Positions 1-7,218 of a stretch of DNA of 14,069 nucleotides are shown here, one piece after another. The notes below the pieces were generated by a model. The model did not search any database. It was not told where the DNA came from and saw only the letters and a list, made by a program, of their open reading frames with translations. Numbering within the stretch: the first letter of the stretch is position 1; the number at the start of each line of letters is the position of its first letter. The stretch is from Halieaceae bacterium (GTDB lineage Bacteria; Pseudomonadota; Gammaproteobacteria; Pseudomonadales; Halieaceae): the NCBI GenBank assembly GCA_002683395.1, contig NYTG01000035.1, positions 9,050 through 23,118 of the forward strand, given 5' to 3'. The position numbers and the translations under genes are program-made.

Positions 1-620
1 TGTTGAGACAGTGTTTTGACTGCCCCGTGAAGAGACTGTCGTGAGCAGTGGGCCATTTTCGCGAGCTGCTGAGACGTGAGCTTGATAACGCGCGATTGAT
101 TCGCCTCACCCGCCATTTCCATCAGCATCAATAACAGCCCGGCTACCCGCCGTGGTCGCTCGCGCACCAGATTATGCTGCTGCAGATTGAGCGCAGCGCG
201 AAAGCGGTTGGCCTCGATTTTAAGGACGATGGGATACAGCTTCGGGAAATCTTCCAGGAGTTTGAGTGCCACTTTGCTCGGAATGCCCAATATATGGCTC
301 TCCGCACCACCGACCAGATGGCGCTCCGCGGGTGTGTCGTGAAATAGCGCAATCCAACTGGACGTACTGCCGGGTCCGAAAATAGCGAGAGTGAGCTCTT
401 CGCCGTCTTCAGAGCTGGCTACCATGGCGATCTCGCCGGTGACGATGACCCACAGGTGATGATGGGGGTCGCCAGCAGCCTGCAGCACTTCGCGTTGCTC
501 AAGGGCGTGCAGGCGGCATTGACGGAGCAGGGTGTCGCGCTCATCCGGCTTGAGTCTTTCAAATACCGGGAGCTTGCCTAAAAACTGCACCAGTTCATGA
601 GTGGGGAGGTCCTGCGCCAT
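1..620 (-). CDS. Crp/Fnr-family transcriptional regulator (C-terminus beyond window)
   Basis: A cyclic-nucleotide-binding-type sensor joined to a C-terminal winged helix, acting as a cytoplasmic DNA-binding regulator. The frame is open from the ATG at 620 to the window edge, giving 206 visible residues. Residues about 12-115 form the beta-roll (GEIAMV at 63-68, FGPGS at 81-85). About 125-165 is the long dimer helix. About 181-206 is the recognition helix-turn-helix (LTSQQLAKMAHCSRQSLHGA). The usual CRP phosphate-binding cassette (G-E-L/I followed by R-S/T) is not recognisable, although R100 may remain. There is no FNR-style N-terminal cysteine cluster. So the ligand is probably not cAMP and the protein is not an FNR-type iron-sulphur sensor. 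It diverges from the glpD-like operon across 90 bases, which makes that operon a plausible target (inference). The ribosome binding site is weak (GAGTGA). Family assignment is firm; target and ligand are unknown. Confidence 0.88.
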   Translation of the reverse strand, partial: MAQDLPTHELVQFLGKLPVFERLKPDERDTLLRQCRLHALEQREVLQAAGDPHHHLWVIVTGEIAMVASSEDGEELTLAIFGPGSTSSWIALFHDTPAERHLVGGAESHILGIPSKVALKLLEDFPKLYPIVLKIEANRFRAALNLQQHNLVRERPRRVAGLLLMLMEMAGEANQSRVIKLTSQQLAKMAHCSRQSLHGAVKTLSQ

Positions 621-661
621 ACTGACGATCACTCTAATCCAAAGATTGTCATATTTTAGAC

Positions 662-688
662 ATTTACCGGCCGGGTGTGCTGGTAAAT
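662..688. promoter_or_regulatory. Inverted repeat in glpD leader, candidate operator
   Basis: A perfect 7-base inverted repeat, ATTTACC at 662-668 and GGTAAAT at 682-688, has arm centres 20 bases apart, about two helical turns. The spacer overlaps a second small palindrome, CCGGCCGG (667-674). Just upstream sits TGTC (647-650) with GACA (659-662). The repeat lies in the divergent spacer, 22 bases before the chosen glpD-like start. It could be an operator for the divergent Crp/Fnr-type regulator or a leader hairpin. The assignment is inference; only the symmetry is seen. Confidence 0.35.
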
Positions 689-710
689 TGAGGTGTATTC
701 GGGGGGTGCC

Positions 711-2339
711 ATGTCATCACACTATTTCAATCAAACTGACCGTCCCGCCACGGTAAGAGCGCTGTCTCAGCAATGTTTCGACCTGTTGGTCATCGGTGGT
801 GGTATTACGGGTGCGGGCATCGCGCGGGATGCCGCCATGCGCGGCCTGTCCGTGGCGCTGATTGAGGCGCAGGATCTCGCCAGCGGTACCTCAAGTCGGA
901 GTTCCAAGATGATCCACGGCGGGCTGCGTTATCTTGTGGCGGGTGATATTGCGGTGGTGAAGGAATCGGCCTCCGAGCGCAGTATCCTGCATCAGATCGC
1001 GCCTCATCTGGCGCAAAAAACCCCCTACGTGATACCGACAACCAGCCTGCGAAGTAAGCTGATATTGCGCGCTGCACTGTGGGCCTATGAGCGGCTCGGC
1101 GGGGTAGCGCCTGAGGATTACCACGACGTGTGGTCACTGGACCAACTTGCCGAAAGGGAGCCGCTCATTGAGCGCTCAGCGCTGAACGGCGCGGTGGTCT
1201 ACCCTGAATTTTTGACCGATGACGCCCGGCTCACGATGGCGACGGTGCGTTCGGCCATTGATCATGGTGCAACGGTGTCGACCTATTTAAGGGCAGTGAA
1301 TATCCAACGAGAGGGCGACTTTGTCGTCAGCGCGGCATCAACGTTACCGGCTGACACCAGTGAGGTGACCCTTCGCGCCCGTGCTGTGGTGAATGCTGCA
1401 GGCCCCTGGGTTGACGAGGTGTGTGGACTGGAAGGGCCTCAGGCGCCGCGGCTGGCACTTAGCCGGGGTGTCCACTTGGTGTTTAATCACGCTGACCTTC
1501 CCGTGCGCAATACCGTGGTGATGCGCACCCCTGACGGGCGCAGGATCTTTGCCGTACCCCTCGGTCAGTACACGTATATCGGAACTACTGACGATTACCA
1601 TCCTGAATTCGAGTACTGGCCACCGGTGACCGAGCAGGACGTGAGTTACCTTCTTTCGGCAACCCGGCGAGTGATGCCCGAGGCGAGCCTCTCGCCCGAG
1701 CAGATTGTCTCGGTTTGGTCGGGCATTCGTCCTCTGGTGGGAGACGGCTCGGGCAGAGCATCCAAGGAGTTGTCTCGGAAGGACGAGGTATGGACCTCGC
1801 CAAGCGGGCTCTTGTCGGTCGGCGGTGGCAAGCTGTCTGCGTATCGGGCCATGGCAGAACGCGTGGTAGACACCGTTATCGAGAATCATGACTTCACGGC
1901 AAAACCCTGTGCGACGGCACAGGTACCGCTGCCAGGCGGAGAGACAGCGGTATCGGCCGACAGGTTGAGCGGGGTGGAGGGCGCGCCCGCAGAACGGCTG
2001 GCTCGACTCTACGGGGCTGAGGCTTCGGAGGTCGTCAGTAGTGCCGGCGAGGGGGGATTGCTGGCCGCTGAGGTGCGTCAGGCAGTGTTGAGAGAAGGCG
2101 CGCTGCGCCTGGAAGATTACTGGGCGCGACGCAGTAGTCGAGCGTGGTTCGATCACGACGCCGGCTTGCCTGTCCTGACTCAGGCCGCAGACGTCATGGC
2201 AAATTTATTGGGTTGGGACGATTCTCGCAAGGTCACGGAAATCAATAACTGTCGAGAGATCGACCGCGCAAGTCGATCGGGTTTCCAGTCGGCCACCACC
2301 TCTCTGGGAGAAGCAGATGATTACCGAGCAGCTAGCTGA
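711..2339 (+). CDS. glpD: FAD-dependent glycerol-3-phosphate dehydrogenase (GlpD/GlpA family)
   Basis: The family oxidises sn-glycerol-3-phosphate to dihydroxyacetone phosphate and passes electrons to quinone at the inner membrane. The protein has 542 residues from ATG 711, against about 500 in E. coli GlpD. The N-terminal FAD motif is VIGGGITGAGIARD (27-40), followed by SSRSSKMIHGGLRYL (61-75). By recall of the E. coli enzyme, its substrate-contacting residues appear kept: R73-Y74, H255, R340 (GIRPL) and K374 (GGGKLSAY). That supports a glycerol-phosphate-like substrate. The C-terminal domain (about 400-542) is more divergent. An in-frame GTG at 693 is possible, but ATG 711 has a GGGGGG tract four bases upstream and starts nearer the FAD fold. 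The stop overlaps the next gene by 23 bases, so co-translation is likely. Because the neighbours are an AGPS-like enzyme and a FGGY kinase, the true substrate could be a substituted glycerol phosphate or, as with EryB of Brucella, another polyol phosphate. Confidence 0.88.
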   Translation: MSSHYFNQTDRPATVRALSQQCFDLLVIGGGITGAGIARDAAMRGLSVALIEAQDLASGTSSRSSKMIHGGLRYLVAGDIAVVKESASERSILHQIAPHLAQKTPYVIPTTSLRSKLILRAALWAYERLGGVAPEDYHDVWSLDQLAEREPLIERSALNGAVVYPEFLTDDARLTMATVRSAIDHGATVSTYLRAVNIQREGDFVVSAASTLPADTSEVTLRARAVVNAAGPWVDEVCGLEGPQAPRLALSRGVHLVFNHADLPVRNTVVMRTPDGRRIFAVPLGQYTYIGTTDDYHPEFEYWPPVTEQDVSYLLSATRRVMPEASLSPEQIVSVWSGIRPLVGDGSGRASKELSRKDEVWTSPSGLLSVGGGKLSAYRAMAERVVDTVIENHDFTAKPCATAQVPLPGGETAVSADRLSGVEGAPAERLARLYGAEASEVVSSAGEGGLLAAEVRQAVLREGALRLEDYWARRSSRAWFDHDAGLPVLTQAADVMANLLGWDDSRKVTEINNCREIDRASRSGFQSATTSLGEADDYRAAS

Positions 2340-3717
2340 GCTATTGGGTGCAGAGCAGGTCGCAGGCGACGCGGAGACGCTGGCGGCGCATCGGTTTGAC
2401 CGCTGGTGCTTAAAGCACTGGCAGGATTGGCAGGGTGAATCTCTTGACGCACCAGCCTGTGTCGTCACACCCCGGAATACGGCCGACGTTCAGGCAGTCG
2501 TCCGTTTCGCCAGCAAGCACGGCGTTCCGCTCGTTCCATGGGGATTAGGCAGCGGGGTGTGTGGCGGCGTGGAGCCCCGCCCCGATCAGATTGTGATCGA
2601 CATGAGTGGCATGAATCAGGTGCTATCGATCGATGAGGAAAACCTATTGCTGACCGTAGAGGCGGGCATTAACGGTCTGGTCGCTGAGGAAGCGGTCGCA
2701 GAGCAGGGCTTGACGATCGGCCATTGGCCGCAATCGATTGGGATTAGCTCAGTCGGGGGCTGGATCTCAACCCGCGCTTCTGGCCAGTTTTCTACGGCTT
2801 ATGGCAACATTGAAGACATTGTGTATTCACTCGAGATGGTCCTTCCCAGCGGTGATACTGTGATCATGGGTAAAGCGCCCCGTGCCGCAGCAGGCCCTGA
2901 TTTGCGGCACCTCGCGCTGGGGGCCGAGGGCACTCACGGTATTGTGACCTCGGTCACCCTGTCACTGCGCAGGCAGCCCGAGCATCGCCAATTTAGTGCT
3001 TGGTACAGTCAGGACATGGCGTCTGGGTTTCGGGCACAGCGGGAAATTGTGCAGCAGGACTGGCGGCCCCCGGTAATGCGTCAGTACGACGCCTCGGAAG
3101 TGGCACGATTGTTTCCGGATCATGTGAACGAGGAGCGCTGCCTGATCTTGCTGGTTCACGAGGGCCCCGCTTGCAGGGTCGAAGCCGAGATGAGCGCGGT
3201 GACAGCCCTTATGGGCACGCTGGGATTGGAGGAGGCCAACGCGGCTGCGGCCGAGGGTTGGATGAGTCACCGCAATAACGTCCCTGAGTGGCGTGATCTG
3301 CTGGAGCAGGGATTGATTGCAGATACCATCGAAGTGTCGGGTACCTGGAGTCAGATCGAAGCTATCTATGAGAATGTCGTGAAGGCGCTTGAGGCGGTGC
3401 CGGACTGTGTCAATGCCTCGGCGCACAGCTCACACGTGTATCGCTCAGGAATAAATCTTTATTTTACTTTCGCCTGCATGCCTGAAGATGCGGCGGTAAT
3501 GGGAGATCGCTATCTCGAGAGCTGGGATCGCGCGCTGGAGGCCACTGCTGAGGCAGGCGGTGGCATTGCCCATCACCACGGTTCGGGCCGGCTCAGGCGA
3601 GACTACTTGCACCACGATCTGGGCGAGACCGGAATAGACCTGCTTCGCCAATTGAAGCAGGCGATCGATCCACAGGGTATTCTGAACCCAGGCAATCTAC
3701 TCCCGGCGATCGATTAA
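2317..3717 (+). CDS. Alkyl-DHAP synthase-like FAD-binding oxidoreductase (VAO/PCMH fold)
   Basis: Eukaryotic AGPS swaps the acyl chain of acyl-DHAP for a fatty alcohol to make alkyl-DHAP, the first ether bond of plasmalogens, using FAD. This 466-residue protein carries the AGPS signatures in order: PWGLGSGVCGG FAD loop (74-84), GHWPQS followed by VGGWISTRASG (135-156), YGNIEDIV (162-169), AGPDLRHLALGAEGTHGIV (192-210), the substrate-tunnel segment IEVSGTW (338-344), LYFTFA (381-386), the three-histidine motif HHHGSGRLRRDYL (419-431) and the DPQGILNPGNLLP tail (451-463). It lacks the N-terminal peroxisomal extension of the about 650-residue human enzyme. The second Tyr of the human YFYF stretch is Thr here. 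The ATG at 2317 has GGGAG six bases upstream and lies inside the end of the glpD-like gene. Some family members are oxidases of other hydroxy compounds, so ether-lipid synthesis is likely but unproven. Confidence 0.85.
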   Translation: MITEQLAELLGAEQVAGDAETLAAHRFDRWCLKHWQDWQGESLDAPACVVTPRNTADVQAVVRFASKHGVPLVPWGLGSGVCGGVEPRPDQIVIDMSGMNQVLSIDEENLLLTVEAGINGLVAEEAVAEQGLTIGHWPQSIGISSVGGWISTRASGQFSTAYGNIEDIVYSLEMVLPSGDTVIMGKAPRAAAGPDLRHLALGAEGTHGIVTSVTLSLRRQPEHRQFSAWYSQDMASGFRAQREIVQQDWRPPVMRQYDASEVARLFPDHVNEERCLILLVHEGPACRVEAEMSAVTALMGTLGLEEANAAAAEGWMSHRNNVPEWRDLLEQGLIADTIEVSGTWSQIEAIYENVVKALEAVPDCVNASAHSSHVYRSGINLYFTFACMPEDAAVMGDRYLESWDRALEATAEAGGGIAHHHGSGRLRRDYLHHDLGETGIDLLRQLKQAIDPQGILNPGNLLPAID

Positions 3718-3737
3718 TACTGCAGAGGCTGACGCAT

Positions 3738-5291
3738 GTGAACAAGCCAGATAGCAAGTCTCACCTGATTCTTGCGATCGATTTTGGTACCCAGAGTGTT
3801 CGCGCCTTGGCTTACACCAAGACCGGGGCGTGTGTCGCAAAGTTTCAAATCCCGATCACGCAGTACCAGCATCCGGAGCCGGGTTGGACCGAGCATGATG
3901 TTGAGGGCTTCTGGGTGCTGCTGGCTGAGAGCTGTCAGGGCTTGTGGCGTCAGGGCGTTGCGCCACAGGATATCGCTGCCGTCGTGGTCACGACTCAGCG
4001 CGCGACGGTTATCAATCTCGACGAGGCCGGCCAGCCGCTGCGCCCGGCGATCATTTGGACCGATCAACGGCGGGCACCGCTGCGCAATCGATTGCCCTGG
4101 TATTGGCGGTTGCTGTTCGTTGTGCTCCGTATTCGCCCGGTGGTCGATAATTTTGAGGCTGAGGCAGAAGCCAACTGGCTTGAGCGCCATCAACCCGAAA
4201 TACTCGCGCGAACCGCACACTATTTGCTGTTGTCAGGCTACCTGAATTACCGCCTTAGCGGCCAGTTCAGCGACAGTGTGGGCAGTCAGGTGGGCTATCT
4301 GCCATTCGACTTCAAAAAACAGGATTGGTGTGGGGCCGCAGACTGGAAGTGGCACGGTGTTGCGATCAAGCGTTACATGTTGCCCTCGCTGGCTGCGGTG
4401 GGAGAGGTGATCGGTGCGACAACGCCGGCGGCTGCCGAAGCCACGGGACTACCACCCGGTGTGCCTGTGATCGCGGGAGCGGCAGACAAGGCCTGTGAAG
4501 TACTGGGTGTGGGTGCCTTGGAGCCCGGTGTGGCGAGTGTCTCCTGCGGCACCACCGCAACCATTAACACCACCCGCCCGGGTTATGTAGAGGTAGTGCC
4601 CTTTATGCCTGCTTATCCGGCGGCACTCCCAGCGCATTTTAATACCGAGATCTCGGTGTTTCGCGGTTTCTGGATGGTCACCTGGTTTCTAGAGCAGTTT
4701 GGGGAAAGTGAGCGCAGGCGCGCGCAGGAACGCGATATTGCTCCCGAAGTGTTGCTCGATGAGTTATTGCGTCAGACCGAGCCCGGTGCCGGAGGGCTGG
4801 TGTTGCAACCTTTCTGGAATCCGGTGCTGGGAGAAACTGGACCGGAGGGGCGCGGCAGTATTATCGGTTTCCAAGATTTTCATACCCGTGCCCACTTGTA
4901 TCGCGCGCTGATAGAGGGGCTGGCGTTCGCCTTGCGTGCTGGAAAGGAGCGCATTGAGAGCCGGACCAAAACACCCATCACGCGCATTCGCTTGTCAGGA
5001 GGGGGCGCTCAGAGTGATCAGGTGGCGCAGATTCTGTCTGATGTCCTGAACCTGCCGGTGGAGCGATTTGAGGACTGTGAGGCCAGCGGTCGCGGCGCGG
5101 CAATGATCGGAGCAGCGGCGTTGGACTGGTTCCCAAGTATCCGCGCCGCTGGCGAGGCAATGCTGGACCAGGCCGAAAGCCTTCACCCCGATTTGCAGGC
5201 GGTGGCACGTTACGAAACGGTTTATCAGAACACCTATCGACCGCTCTACGGCAGACTCAAATCGCTCTTTCAAAAGCAGCTGTCTCTCTGA
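3738..5291 (+). CDS. FGGY-family carbohydrate/polyol kinase, glycerol-kinase-like but altered pocket
   Basis: FGGY kinases phosphorylate sugars or polyols with ATP in the cytoplasm. This one has 517 residues. Motifs are the phosphate-1 loop AIDFGTQSVRAL (13-24), TTQRAT (85-90), IIWTDQRR (105-112), IAGAADKACEVLG (245-257), SCGTTATIN (269-277), LSGGGAQSD (419-427) and ASGRGAAMIGA (449-459). Against remembered E. coli GlpK, the glycerol-contact set R83/E84/W103/Y135/D245/Q246 reads R88/A89/W107/F139/D250/K251. Glycerol itself is therefore doubtful as substrate, and a larger or substituted polyol is likelier. A hydrophobic, aromatic segment (WYWRLLFVVLRIRPVV, 121-136) precedes the F139 region. 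The start is GTG 3738, because ATG 3736 is followed at once by a stop; AGAGG lies nine bases upstream. The gene begins 20 bases after the AGPS-like gene, so it is in the same operon. Erythritol kinase EryA is another FGGY member paired with a GlpD-like dehydrogenase, so a polyol catabolic role is the main alternative. Confidence 0.85.
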   Translation: MNKPDSKSHLILAIDFGTQSVRALAYTKTGACVAKFQIPITQYQHPEPGWTEHDVEGFWVLLAESCQGLWRQGVAPQDIAAVVVTTQRATVINLDEAGQPLRPAIIWTDQRRAPLRNRLPWYWRLLFVVLRIRPVVDNFEAEAEANWLERHQPEILARTAHYLLLSGYLNYRLSGQFSDSVGSQVGYLPFDFKKQDWCGAADWKWHGVAIKRYMLPSLAAVGEVIGATTPAAAEATGLPPGVPVIAGAADKACEVLGVGALEPGVASVSCGTTATINTTRPGYVEVVPFMPAYPAALPAHFNTEISVFRGFWMVTWFLEQFGESERRRAQERDIAPEVLLDELLRQTEPGAGGLVLQPFWNPVLGETGPEGRGSIIGFQDFHTRAHLYRALIEGLAFALRAGKERIESRTKTPITRIRLSGGGAQSDQVAQILSDVLNLPVERFEDCEASGRGAAMIGAAALDWFPSIRAAGEAMLDQAESLHPDLQAVARYETVYQNTYRPLYGRLKSLFQKQLSL

Positions 5292-5401
5292 TCGCTAAAG
5301 CGCATCGGGCGATCCAGCGAGGTGATGGAACTCGGGGAGAGACGTTCTACAGCGCATCCCCTATGATGCCGACGACGGTCTTATTGTGAGTGCACGATTG
5401 G

Positions 5402-7216
5402 ATGACACGACGCCGACGACTGATTATTGCGATGCTCAGCCTCTGTGTTCTGGGTTGCAGTACCGCTTGGAATAGTCAGGTGACCGAGCCCTCGAAGGTA
5501 GCCATGACGCTGAGTGGCGGTGGTCGGCCCGATGCCGTTTCCTGGAGCCGCAGTGCGGTGTACGGGCAGAATGGGATGGCGGCCACCGCGCACCCTCTGG
5601 CGTCACAGATCGCCCTCGACATGCTTAAAAAGGGCGGATCTGCGCTGGACGGCGCCATCGCAGCCAACGCAGCCTTGGGGCTGATGGAGCCCACAGGCAA
5701 TGGTATCGGCGGCGATATCTTTTTCATTATCTGGGACCCCGAGACGAAGAAGCTTTACGGCTACAACGGTTCGGGTCGCGCGCCCCTAGGGCGTTCGCTC
5801 ACTGACCTCAAAGCGCAGATCGCGGCGTTGCGCGAGAGTGGGGCAATGCCGGATGAGATGCGCGGTATCCCGCAAAGGGGATCGCTTCCGGTCACGGTTC
5901 CCGGAACGGTCGATGGCTGGTTCGCTGCCCATGAACGATTTGGCAAGTTACCCATGTCGCAGGTGCTGGCACCGACTATCCGCTACGCACGGGAGGGCTT
6001 CCCGGTCACGCCGGTGATCTCGTATTACTTTGGCCGCAATCTGACCGCATTCAGGGAACAAGCCGCCTTGATCGAAGAGCTCGATAACGCGGCGCGCATT
6101 TGGTTTCCCGACGGCAGCACTCCCCAAACGGGTGAGGTATTCCGCAATCCTGATCTGGCGAATACGCTTGAGGTGTTAGGGCAAGCGGGGCGGGCTGCGT
6201 TCTATCAAGGCAAGCTTGCAGAGATCATGGATGCCTATTTTCGGCGTATCGGCGCCGATATGCGACTGGAGGATCTCGCCGCGCATCAGGGCGAATGGAT
6301 AGCGCCTGGCAGCGTGCACTATCACGGTTACGACGTTTACGAGCTGCCTCCGAACGGGCAGGGCTATGCCGCACTGCAGATGCTCAACCTCCTGAAACAG
6401 ATAGATCTTCGCGATTATCCGCGGGGGTCTGCGGAGGTATTTCATTACATGGTCGAGGCCAAGCGTTTAGCCTTTGAGGATGTCGCTCGCTACTACGCCG
6501 ATCCGAACTTTGCCCCACTCTCACTTGAGGCGCTCCTGTCTGATCAATATGCGCAGGAGCGGTTTGCCCTCATTGATCCTGAGCGTGCTGCGCCGAGCTT
6601 TGGTGCGGGCGAACCGAAGCTCGAGGGGGAGGGAGATACCACCTACCTTACGGTGGCCGATGCCGACGGCATGATGGTCTCCCTCATCCAGTCGAACTAT
6701 CGTGGAATGGGAACAGGGCTGGTGCCGGATGGCTTGGGCTTCATGCTCCAGAACCGTGGCGAACTCTTTTCTCTCGATGAGCGTCATCCCAATGCGTATG
6801 CGCCGGGCAAGCGACCGTTTCACACCATCATTCCTGCCTTTGTCATGAAGGATGGCGAACCCTTCATGAGTTTTGGTCTCATGGGCGGCGCCATGCAACC
6901 CCAGGGTCACGTGCAGGTGCTGGTAAACATCATTGATTTCGGAATGGATGTGCAGACGGCTGGCGATGCCGCGCGCTTTAATCATGACGGCGGTCGCCAG
7001 CCCACCGGGGTCGACGGGGACCTTCTTGGTACGCTATTAGTTGAGCCGGGCGTGCCCAGTGAGACGGTGGAGCGACTGCGCGCGATGGGGCATCGTGTTG
7101 AAGTGGACGCCAGTGGCGCCCCCTTTGGTGGCTATCAAGCGATTATGCGGCTGTCCGACGGGGTGTATGTCGGGGCCACCGAGATGCGCAAGGACGGTAC
7201 CGTCGTAGCCTGGTAG
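5402..7216 (+). CDS. Gamma-glutamyltransferase-superfamily lipoprotein (YwrD-like)
   Basis: An Ntn-hydrolase of the GGT superfamily that self-cleaves into large and small subunits. From ATG 5402 it has 604 residues. The start MTRRRR, a hydrophobic stretch and the lipobox VLGC (C19) indicate lipidation and an envelope location. An upstream in-frame GTG at 5390 is possible, but neither start has a clear ribosome binding site. NGIGGDIFF (100-108) and the processing site GD|TTYLTV, with T413 as likely nucleophile, support an active fold. The small subunit has IQSNYRGMGTG, LQNRGELFSLD and GLMGGAMQPQGH. It lacks the GGT aspartate (NNQMDD region) and the PGGS serine pair that bind glutamate. That pattern fits YwrD/acylase-like members, so true glutathione hydrolysis is uncertain. 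It lies 110 bases after the FGGY kinase on the same strand, and co-transcription is possible but not shown. Confidence 0.87.
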   Translation: MTRRRRLIIAMLSLCVLGCSTAWNSQVTEPSKVAMTLSGGGRPDAVSWSRSAVYGQNGMAATAHPLASQIALDMLKKGGSALDGAIAANAALGLMEPTGNGIGGDIFFIIWDPETKKLYGYNGSGRAPLGRSLTDLKAQIAALRESGAMPDEMRGIPQRGSLPVTVPGTVDGWFAAHERFGKLPMSQVLAPTIRYAREGFPVTPVISYYFGRNLTAFREQAALIEELDNAARIWFPDGSTPQTGEVFRNPDLANTLEVLGQAGRAAFYQGKLAEIMDAYFRRIGADMRLEDLAAHQGEWIAPGSVHYHGYDVYELPPNGQGYAALQMLNLLKQIDLRDYPRGSAEVFHYMVEAKRLAFEDVARYYADPNFAPLSLEALLSDQYAQERFALIDPERAAPSFGAGEPKLEGEGDTTYLTVADADGMMVSLIQSNYRGMGTGLVPDGLGFMLQNRGELFSLDERHPNAYAPGKRPFHTIIPAFVMKDGEPFMSFGLMGGAMQPQGHVQVLVNIIDFGMDVQTAGDAARFNHDGGRQPTGVDGDLLGTLLVEPGVPSETVERLRAMGHRVEVDASGAPFGGYQAIMRLSDGVYVGATEMRKDGTVVAW

Positions 7217-7218
7217 CC

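Noticed and set aside
1344..2156. 270-codon open frame on the minus strand
   Set aside because: It lies wholly antisense to the glpD-like gene, whose FAD and substrate motifs are conserved; its translation shows no domain.
2962..3426. Minus-strand open frame of 154 codons
   Set aside because: Antisense to the AGPS-like gene, no recognisable motif or ribosome binding site.
3714..4220. Minus-strand open frame of 168 codons
   Set aside because: Antisense to the FGGY kinase and lacks domain features.
5290..5314. Inverted repeat GATCGC...GCGATC after the FGGY kinase as a terminator
   Set aside because: Six-base arms with a 13-base loop and no T-tract; too weak to call.
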